A stretch of DNA of 64,000 bases, from assembly GCF_047238105.1 (NCBI RefSeq), contig NZ_JBDFMD010000001.1:558001-622000 (forward strand), written 5' to 3'. The translations under genes were made by a program, and so were the position numbers. This document shows, one piece after another, positions 33,892 to 40,675 of the stretch. Each line of letters starts with the position of its first letter. Positions within the stretch are counted from its first letter, which is position 1. This stretch comes from Paenibacillus_D sp047238105 (GTDB taxonomy: Bacteria > Bacillota > Bacilli > Paenibacillales > Paenibacillaceae). The notes under the pieces were generated by a model. That model was not told the DNA's origin, ran no database searches, and worked only from the letters and a program-made list of their open reading frames with translations.

Positions 33892-35299
33892 GGTCGATCA
33901 CCACCCTTCTGCGAGCCGATTTGGCGAACAGCTTGCCGGGATTAAGCAGATGATGGGGATCAAAGGTGTTCTTGATACCCTGCATGAGCGAGATTCCTTC
34001 GCTGCCCACCTTCCACTCCAGGTAAGGCGCCTTGACGATCCCGACGCCGTGCTCGCCCGTAATGGTACCGCCAAGGGCGATCGCCGCTTCGAAGATCTCG
34101 GCGAACGCTTCCTCGACCCGGTGGATCTCCTCCGGATCTCGGGCATCCGTCGTCGCTGTCGGGTGCAGGTTGCCGTCACCGGCATGCCCGAATGTACAGA
34201 TGTTCACGTCATACTTGCTGGCGATCCGATTGATCTCCAGCACCATGTCAGCGATCTTGGACCGGGGGACTGTCGCGTCTTCGAGGATCGTCGTCGGACG
34301 CAAGCGTGCCAGAGCGGTAAAGGCGCTGCGCCTGGCCGTCATCAGCTTGAGCGCCTGCTCCGCATCCTCCGCAACAGCGACACGGTCGGCGTTCTCAGCC
34401 TCGCAGATGGAGGCGATGAGCGCGATATCCCGCTCCACTGTCTCCGGCTCCCCGTCCTGCTCGATCAGCAGGATCGCCGTCATATCGAGCGGCAGGCCAA
34501 GGCCGGCGAACGCATCGACGACCCGGATCGTCGGATTGTCCAAAAATTCGAGTGTTGCCGGAATGATCCGGTGCTCGATAATTTTGGACACTGTACGTGC
34601 AGCGTCATACAGGTCGCTGTACATCGCCAGCATCGTTTTCTTCGCTTTGGGCGGCGGGATCAGCTTCAACGTCGCTTCCGTAATGACCGCCAGCGTCCCT
34701 TCCGAGCCGACGAGCAGCTTGGTCAGATCATAGCCCGCTACATCCTTCATCAGCTTGCCCCCGGTGCGGATAATCTCGCCGCTGGCGAGTACGGCTTCCA
34801 GACCGATGACATAGTCCTTGGTCGTCCCGTACTTCAGTCCGCGCAGGCCGCCCGAGCACTCGGCGATATTGCCGCCGATCGTCGAGATCGCCATACTGCT
34901 CGGGTCGGGCGGGTAGAATAGCCCCAGAGCCTCCACATGGGCAATGAACTGCTTGGTGATGAGCCCGGGCTGCACCGTTGCTGTCAGATTCTCCTGATCT
35001 ACCTCCAGCAGACGGTTCATCCGATGCATGACCATGACGACTCCGCCCTGCACGGGGACGGTGCCGCCGCACAGATTGGTTCCTGAACCGCGGCTGACGA
35101 GGGGGATCCTATGCTGGCTGAGCACCTTCATCACAGCGGACACCTGCGCCGTATCTGCGGGGTAGACGACCGCATCCGGCAGCGCCTGCAGCATCGGCGT
35201 GCCGTCATACGAATGCGTGACCAGCGTTTGCTGGTCATCCTTGAATCCATCTTTACCGAGCACTGACGTCAGCGCCGAACGTATTTCTTCCTTCAACAC
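33884..35299 (-). CDS. glcD: FAD-linked 2-hydroxyacid (glycolate) oxidase subunit
   Basis: 471 aa. It has a PCMH-type FAD domain: VSRGSGTNLCGGTVPVQGG, PPDPSSMAISTIGGNIAECSGGLRGLKYGTTKDYV, then a C-terminal FAD-oxidase domain with FGHAGDGNLHPT and GGTITGEHGVGIVK, all diagnostic. GTG 35299 is preferred, with GGGAGG nine bases upstream; the frame is open to 35326. It acts with GlcF on glycolate or D-lactate. It is divergent from a FadR-type GntR gene that is the likely regulator. Confidence 0.92.
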   Translation of the reverse strand: MLKEEIRSALTSVLGKDGFKDDQQTLVTHSYDGTPMLQALPDAVVYPADTAQVSAVMKVLSQHRIPLVSRGSGTNLCGGTVPVQGGVVMVMHRMNRLLEVDQENLTATVQPGLITKQFIAHVEALGLFYPPDPSSMAISTIGGNIAECSGGLRGLKYGTTKDYVIGLEAVLASGEIIRTGGKLMKDVAGYDLTKLLVGSEGTLAVITEATLKLIPPPKAKKTMLAMYSDLYDAARTVSKIIEHRIIPATLEFLDNPTIRVVDAFAGLGLPLDMTAILLIEQDGEPETVERDIALIASICEAENADRVAVAEDAEQALKLMTARRSAFTALARLRPTTILEDATVPRSKIADMVLEINRIASKYDVNICTFGHAGDGNLHPTATTDARDPEEIHRVEEAFAEIFEAAIALGGTITGEHGVGIVKAPYLEWKVGSEGISLMQGIKNTFDPHHLLNPGKLFAKSARRRVVIDRG

Positions 35300-35348
35300 A
35301 CCTCGTACCCTCCCATAGCCACCCAACCTCTCAACTGCAATTGATCAG

Positions 35349-35361
35349 GTCATCTGATGAC
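35349..35361. promoter_or_regulatory. Palindrome GTCATCTGATGAC, candidate GntR operator
   Basis: A perfect 13-base palindrome in the glcD/gntR divergent region, of the size and symmetry used by FadR-type repressors. Confidence 0.5.
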
Positions 35362-35372
35362 TTTTGTTTGGG

Positions 35373-35388
35373 TTTAGTATACACTAAA
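35373..35388. promoter_or_regulatory. TTTAGT-N4-ACTAAA operator candidate
   Basis: TTTAGTATACACTAAA, perfect outer arms, 74-89 bases upstream of glcD; the same box recurs at other promoters of the island. Confidence 0.5.
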
Positions 35389-35552
35389 ATTAGAAGACAG
35401 CAAATAGCAGCTTATTGAAAAGGGACGGCGAGGTGCGGAATCGTGCTTGAACCACGCTTTCTGGAAGAAAGCGGCTCCGGGAGCATATGCTTCGAAACGC
35501 TCGCCTTTGTCCCCGGATTTCTCTACATAAAGAACCTGCGAAAGGAGTTACG

Positions 35553-36281
35553 ATGATGGAACACTTAGGCCAACGTCCGCTCAAGAACAGCGAGTGGGTC
35601 ATGCAGGATCTGCTCCGGCAGCTGAATGAACGCGAGCTCGCTCCCGGAGACCGCCTGCCTTCTGTCGTCGACCTGGCGGCCCGATACGGCGTCGGCCGTT
35701 CGACGATCCGCGAAGCGCTGAGCGCCATCAAAGCGATGGGCCGTCTCGATATCCGCCAAGGCGGCGGCACCTTCGTCATCGAAAGCCCCACCCCGCCGCC
35801 TCATCCGGCACAGCTGCAGCCGGAAGCGTGGCTGGACCGCTCCCGGTCGCTGCGGCATATCCTTGAGGTCCGCCAGGTGCTGGAGACGGGCGCTGCACTG
35901 CTGGCTGCCTCCCACCGCACTGAAGCGGATCTGGAGCAGCTGCGGCAGACGCTGGCAGAGATGGAGGCGGAGCTGGACGATGAGCGCGCCGGTGAACAGG
36001 CCGACATCCGCTTCCATCTGCAGATTGCCGCTGCCACCTGCAACCCCGTCATCGCCGATCTGATGGCCTCGCTCTCGGGACGACTGCATGAGAGCATGAA
36101 GGACACGCGTGCCCTCTGGTTCTATTCGGAACGTTCGAGCTCAGAGCGTCTGCTCCGCGAACACCGGGCCATTTATGAAGCGATCGCCGCTGGCGACGGC
36201 CCCGAGGCAGCCCGTTTGATGGGGCAGCACATCGCCAAGGTCGAACAGGTGCTGGACGAGCGGGGAGCCACATCCCCCTGA
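35553..36281 (+). CDS. GntR-family (FadR subfamily) regulator
   Basis: 242 aa. The N-terminal winged helix (LAPGDRLPSVVDLAARYGVGRSTIREALSAIKAMGRLDIRQGGGTFV) is followed by an all-helical FCD effector domain starting near RHILEVRQVLETGAALLAA, with metal-binding-type His residues (DIRFHLQIAAA, EHRAIYEAIAAGD, MGQHIAKVEQVL). AAAGGAG precedes ATG 35553; a second ATG at 35556 is equally possible. It is divergent from glcDF and probably controls it in response to glycolate, lactate or a sugar acid. Confidence 0.9.
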   Translation: MMEHLGQRPLKNSEWVMQDLLRQLNERELAPGDRLPSVVDLAARYGVGRSTIREALSAIKAMGRLDIRQGGGTFVIESPTPPPHPAQLQPEAWLDRSRSLRHILEVRQVLETGAALLAASHRTEADLEQLRQTLAEMEAELDDERAGEQADIRFHLQIAAATCNPVIADLMASLSGRLHESMKDTRALWFYSERSSSERLLREHRAIYEAIAAGDGPEAARLMGQHIAKVEQVLDERGATSP

Positions 36282-36292
36282 TGCAATCTTCG

Positions 36293-37483
36293 TTAAGAGA
36301 TGACCGACGTGCCGGGCGGCTTGGCCGCCCGCGTACGGTCCTGCAGCTGAGCCAGTTCCTGGTCTCCCCAGCTGAACCCCTCGGTTTTTAGCCGCTCCAC
36401 TTTGTCCCAATCAATCTCGACGCCGATTCCCGGCTTGGCCAGTTCGGGCAGCAGCAGATAACCGTCCTCGTACCGCACCTTTTCCGTGCTCACATCATCC
36501 GTATACACATATGGGCCCGTCGGATCGGAGACGGCGTTCAGGTTGGCCAGTGCACCGCCCAGCAGCGCTTGCGCCGCCGTACCGTAGCCCAGCTCCTGCG
36601 TCGTCCCGATCAATACGCCTTTGCCTGCCACTTCTGCGGCTGCGGCTGCTTTGCGGGCCGCCTCGAAGCCGCCGATGAAGATGAGGGCGATGTTGAACAG
36701 ATCTACGCTGTCGTGCCGGATCATATCGGATAGCTGCTTGAAGCTCCACACATGCTCGCTGACCGGCAGATCCACTGCCATCCGGAAGTTGCGCAGGCCT
36801 TCGACATCATTGCGGAACGCCGGACTCTCCACCAGCTGTACATCGTACGGCGCCAGTCTGCGCGTGATTCGCAGCGCCGGCTTCCAGTCGAGCAGATGAC
36901 TGTAATCCAGGGATTTGATCGTCACCCGACTGCCGAACTCGCTTCTCACGCCGTCCAGAAACGCCTCATCGGCATCGGGATTGACCCCGGCATAGAGCCG
37001 GAATACGTCGAAGCCCTGCTCCAGCTTGCTCCGCACGACAGCGAGATTGTCCGCGACCTCCGAGACGCTCCGGTGACGGAAGATGGGATAGCATACTTTT
37101 ATTTTGTCCCGAAGCCGTCCGCCCAGCAACCGGCTGACATTGACGCCGAGCGACTTGGCCAGCAGATCATGCAGCGCCATGTCCACTCCGCAGCGGATAA
37201 ATGTGCCTTTCTCATAATAATACATCGTCTCCGGGAACAGCCCTGCCAGCTCTAGATTCAATGCGGAGAGCTCATGCGGGTCGCGTCCGACGAGCTGCCT
37301 GCGCAGTGTAACCGTCAGGTCCGCCGCATCCAGTGCATACTTGGGCAGATGCGAGAAGTCGGACATCTCGCCTACGCCGGTGATGCCCTCGTCAGTCAGC
37401 AGGCGGACAAAGGCGTGTTCGCACACAAAGCCGGTCTCCCGCGGAATGCGCACCACATCTAGCTTTACATCCGTTATTTTCAT
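36293..37483 (-). CDS. Enolase-superfamily (mandelate racemase/muconate lactonizing-like) protein
   Basis: 396 aa with the superfamily capping domain (ITDVKLDVVRIPRETGF, GVGEMSDFSHLPKYA) and barrel (GVDMALHDLLAKSLGVNVSRLLGG). The metal-ligand strands differ from classic sugar-acid dehydratases: the third-strand DAN-type motif reads IKSLDYSH, followed by LVESPAFRND and LPVSEHVWSF, and the KxK of strand two is absent (VCYPIFRHRS). It is therefore a divergent member, plausibly a dehydratase for a sugar acid. It is last in the long operon. An 8-bp GC stem at 36313-36331 lies in its own 3' end. Confidence 0.78.
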   Translation of the reverse strand: MKITDVKLDVVRIPRETGFVCEHAFVRLLTDEGITGVGEMSDFSHLPKYALDAADLTVTLRRQLVGRDPHELSALNLELAGLFPETMYYYEKGTFIRCGVDMALHDLLAKSLGVNVSRLLGGRLRDKIKVCYPIFRHRSVSEVADNLAVVRSKLEQGFDVFRLYAGVNPDADEAFLDGVRSEFGSRVTIKSLDYSHLLDWKPALRITRRLAPYDVQLVESPAFRNDVEGLRNFRMAVDLPVSEHVWSFKQLSDMIRHDSVDLFNIALIFIGGFEAARKAAAAAEVAGKGVLIGTTQELGYGTAAQALLGGALANLNAVSDPTGPYVYTDDVSTEKVRYEDGYLLLPELAKPGIGVEIDWDKVERLKTEGFSWGDQELAQLQDRTRAAKPPGTSVIS

Positions 37484-37504
37484 GTTCTGCCGCTCCTCCC
37501 TCTA

Positions 37505-38953
37505 TTACATCGACAACGAGATCGTCTGCGTATGCGTGTAAAAATCCAGCGCGGCCAGGCCTTGCTCGCGCGAATGCGAGCTGGACTGCTTCAATCCGCC
37601 AAACGGCGCCTGATACTCGACGCCCGCCGTCTCGCTGTTGACCTTGACCATGCCGGCCTCGATATGGCGGATGAACGTCATCGCCGAGCCAAGATCCGTC
37701 GTGAAGATAGCGGCGCTGAGCCCGTATTCGGTATCGTTGGCCAGCCGGATCGCCTCTGCCAGCGTCGGCGCTTCGAGCAGTGCCAGCACTGGCCCGAAGA
37801 TCTCTTCCCGGGCCAAGAGACTTGCAGGATCAACGCCAGTGAACAGCGTCGGCTCGACAAAATAGCCGCCGTGCAGCCGGGCGTCCTCCGGCACACCGCC
37901 GCCGTGCAGCAGTTCCGCTCCCGCTTCACCGGCTGCGGCGATTGCTTCCAGCACATGCCGCTGCTGTTCACGCGATGCCAGCGGTCCATAATAGACACCC
38001 TCCTCGGTTCCCGGACCCATCGTAATGCGCTGCAGACGCTCCAGCAGCAGCGACGTGAAGCGCTCCCGAATCTCCGGCATCACGATGACCTTGCTGGTAG
38101 CCGTGCATTTCTGGCCTGCGCTCTTCATCGCCCCGGACACGACTGCGTCCGCCGCCCGCTCCAGATCGGCATCAGCCAACACGATGACAGCATTTTTGCC
38201 CCCCATCTCCAGCTGGTATTTGATGCCTCTGGCTGCCGCCTGCTGCGCAATCCGTTTGCCGGCGCCATTAGAACCTGTGAAGCTGACCCCCTGCACAAGC
38301 GGATGCTCGATCAGCGCGGATGCGACCGCAGCCCCCGAACCATGCACGAGGTTCAGGACCCCGTCCGGGAAGCCGGCTTCGCACAGGATCTCCATCAGCC
38401 GCGCCGCCGTCAGCGAAGCCTGGGTGGCCGGCTTCAAGACGACCGTGTTGCCGGATGCCAGCGCCGGCGCCAGCTTCCAGACCGGGATCGCCACCGGGAA
38501 GTTCCAGGGTGTGATGAGCGCCACCACACCGAGCGGGATCTTCTGTGTGTACAGCAATGAGGCTCCATCGGCTGCAGGCAGATGAGCGCCATCCGCATGC
38601 ATGGTCAAGCCTGCATAATAGTGCAGGATCGCCACTCCTCGTTTCACTTCACCTAGCGCCTCCGGCAGCGTCTTCCCCATCTCGCGGGTCAGCAGGTCTG
38701 CCAACTCGCCGCTGCGGGCATCCAGCTGCAGGGCCGCCTGCCGCAGCAGTTCGCCGCGCGTGCCAGGGGCCGTATCCCGCCAACCTGCAGCAGCGGCATC
38801 CGCCGCCAGCACGGCCTGCTCGGCATCCGCAGCAGCCGAACGGGGTACAGATCCCAGCCGCTCGCAGGGATCCGCCGGATTATGCGCATCGATGCGTTCG
38901 CCGGACTCGGCGCCGCACCAGCGGCCGCCGATGTAATTGTTCGCTTCGATCAT
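37505..38953 (-). CDS. NAD(P)-dependent aldehyde dehydrogenase (2-oxoglutarate semialdehyde type)
   Basis: 482 aa. It has VALITPWNFPVAIPVWKLAPALASGNTVVLKPA, FTGSNGAGKRIAQQAA, LEMGGKNAVIVLADADLE with the catalytic Glu, the nucleophile in SAGQKCTATSK (Cys), and EEIFGPVLALLEA. Similarity in pattern and context to the dioxovalerate dehydrogenases of sugar-acid pathways suggests the last step to 2-oxoglutarate. It starts within the stop of the DHDPS-like gene (ATGA). Confidence 0.88.
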   Translation of the reverse strand: MIEANNYIGGRWCGAESGERIDAHNPADPCERLGSVPRSAAADAEQAVLAADAAAAGWRDTAPGTRGELLRQAALQLDARSGELADLLTREMGKTLPEALGEVKRGVAILHYYAGLTMHADGAHLPAADGASLLYTQKIPLGVVALITPWNFPVAIPVWKLAPALASGNTVVLKPATQASLTAARLMEILCEAGFPDGVLNLVHGSGAAVASALIEHPLVQGVSFTGSNGAGKRIAQQAAARGIKYQLEMGGKNAVIVLADADLERAADAVVSGAMKSAGQKCTATSKVIVMPEIRERFTSLLLERLQRITMGPGTEEGVYYGPLASREQQRHVLEAIAAAGEAGAELLHGGGVPEDARLHGGYFVEPTLFTGVDPASLLAREEIFGPVLALLEAPTLAEAIRLANDTEYGLSAAIFTTDLGSAMTFIRHIEAGMVKVNSETAGVEYQAPFGGLKQSSSHSREQGLAALDFYTHTQTISLSM

Positions 38954-39876
38954 GTTCGCTTCGCCTCCTCGTCATCCTCCAACAACTCCCATGCGCGCAG
39001 AATCCCGGTCACCTGCTGTTTATCCTCCACTGTGAGCGCGGCGATCGGCGGCCTTACCTGACCGCTGTCGTACCCGAGCTGGGCCATCGCCTCCTTGACA
39101 ACGCTGACATTGGCTGCGCCGCCGCGCTGCTCACGCAGCAGCTCGAACGGCCGGAGCAGCTGCCAGATCCGCATCGTCTCCGCCACATCGCTGCGATTCA
39201 TCGCTGCGAGCAGGGCAAGCGACAGTCTGGTATCGACATTGACCATACCCGATGTGAAGCCGACAGCGCCGGCGGCGTAATAGAAGGGCGCCCACATCTC
39301 CGCCGTCCCGCAGATCCAGGCCAGCCTTTCGCCGATCGCCTGTACGGCCTCGGCAAAGGAAGGCAGATGGTTGACCGCATACTTGACGCCTACAACCTGA
39401 GGGATCTCTGCTGCTTCCAGCAGCGTGGCCGTCCGTACCTGTTCACTGCGTACATACAGAATCAGCGGCAGGTCTGTGGCCGCTGCAATGGCCGTATAGT
39501 AGTCCAGCAGTCCATGCTCGGACTGAAACGGGTGCACGGGCTGGTGCACCATCAGGCCGTCGGCGCCGGCCCATGCGGCGGCAGCTGCCAGCTGCGCAGC
39601 TGTCGCTGTATCGTAGCCTACGCCTGCCATAACCAGCGCTCTTCCCTGCACCTGCTGGACGGTGAGCCGGACGGTCTGCTCCGCTTCCTCGACGGTCAGC
39701 GAGTAGAACTCGCCGGTATTGCCGCAGGGATACACTGCCGTCATGCCGCCAGCGATCAGCCGTTCGATATTGACCCCGATTGCTGCCTCATCGATGCTTA
39801 GATCGTCCCGGAATGGCGTGACCGGAATCGCATGGATGCCGCTGAGTCTCGCGACTATCGCTTCTCTGTTGTTCAT
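38950..39876 (-). CDS. DHDPS/NAL-family lyase (2-keto-3-deoxy sugar-acid dehydratase or aldolase)
   Basis: 308 aa TIM barrel. The N-terminus HAIPVTPFRDDLSID and YPCGNTGEFYSLTVEEA are family marks. The Schiff-base lysine sits in VVGVKYAVNHL. The tyrosine strand reads LILYVRSEQ, closer to 5-dehydro-4-deoxyglucarate dehydratases (YNR-type) than to DapA. GGAGGTGAG precedes ATG 39876. It probably converts a 2-keto-3-deoxy acid to a semialdehyde for the downstream dehydrogenase. Confidence 0.82.
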   Translation of the reverse strand: MNNREAIVARLSGIHAIPVTPFRDDLSIDEAAIGVNIERLIAGGMTAVYPCGNTGEFYSLTVEEAEQTVRLTVQQVQGRALVMAGVGYDTATAAQLAAAAAWAGADGLMVHQPVHPFQSEHGLLDYYTAIAAATDLPLILYVRSEQVRTATLLEAAEIPQVVGVKYAVNHLPSFAEAVQAIGERLAWICGTAEMWAPFYYAAGAVGFTSGMVNVDTRLSLALLAAMNRSDVAETMRIWQLLRPFELLREQRGGAANVSVVKEAMAQLGYDSGQVRPPIAALTVEDKQQVTGILRAWELLEDDEEAKRT

Positions 39877-39892
39877 AAGCTCACCTCCAGTA

Positions 39893-40675
39893 TTAATCAG
39901 ACTGCTGGTACGCCGACCTGCCGCCGTCAACGATCAGTGACGTGCCGCTGATAAACGACGCTTCGTCAGAAGCAAGGAAGACGGCAGCGGCAGCGATGTC
40001 TTCCGGCGTCCCGAGCCTGCCCAGCGGATGCGCCTCCAGCATCCGCCGCTCCTTCTTGGCCGGGTCGGGATAGCCGTCCAGGAAGCGGCGTGCCAATGGT
40101 GTCATGACAAAGCCGGGCACCAGGTTGTTGGCCCGGATGCCCTGGTGGCCGTAATCGACACAGATGCCGAGCGTCATCGCCTGCATCCCGCCCTTGGCCG
40201 CCTGATAAGGAAAATGATTGAACTGGGTCCGGATCGCATGCGTCGACGAGATGTTGACGATGCTGCCGCCGCCTGCAGCCGCCATATATGGAATGGCATG
40301 CTTGGCGCAGTACCAGGCTCCTTTGAGATTGATGGACATAATCCGGTCCCAGTCTTCATCGGTTGCTGTCAACACATTGGTCGTGCCGGTAACACCGGCA
40401 TTGCAGACGAGTACATGGGGACCCCCAAAGCGCTCGGCAGCTGTATGCATCAGCCTGGCTGCCGCCGCCTCTTCCCGCAGATCTCCCTGCAGGAAAGCCG
40501 CCTGGCCGCCGCAATCACGGATCATCGCTGCCACCTGTTCGCCTTCGGCAGCAGCAATGTCGCCTACGACCACTGCCGCGCCTTCCTCCCCGCACCGGAG
40601 GGCGATGGCTCTGCCGATCCCCGAGCCCGCTCCTGTCACAACCACAGTCTTGCCAGTCAGCCGGAGACCGCTCAT
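39893..40675 (-). CDS. Short-chain dehydrogenase/reductase (SDR)
   Basis: 260 aa classical SDR: TGAGSGIGRAIALRCG (cofactor loop), LVCNAGVTG, NISSTHAIRTQFNHFPYQAAKGG with the catalytic Ser and YxxxK, and C-terminal GFVMTPLARRF, ISGTSLIVDGG. The start ATG 40675 overlaps the stop of the glycosidase gene; an in-frame ATG at 40690 is possible. In this operon it likely oxidises a free sugar to its lactone or acid. Confidence 0.88.
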   Translation of the reverse strand: MSGLRLTGKTVVVTGAGSGIGRAIALRCGEEGAAVVVGDIAAAEGEQVAAMIRDCGGQAAFLQGDLREEAAAARLMHTAAERFGGPHVLVCNAGVTGTTNVLTATDEDWDRIMSINLKGAWYCAKHAIPYMAAAGGGSIVNISSTHAIRTQFNHFPYQAAKGGMQAMTLGICVDYGHQGIRANNLVPGFVMTPLARRFLDGYPDPAKKERRMLEAHPLGRLGTPEDIAAAAVFLASDEASFISGTSLIVDGGRSAYQQSD

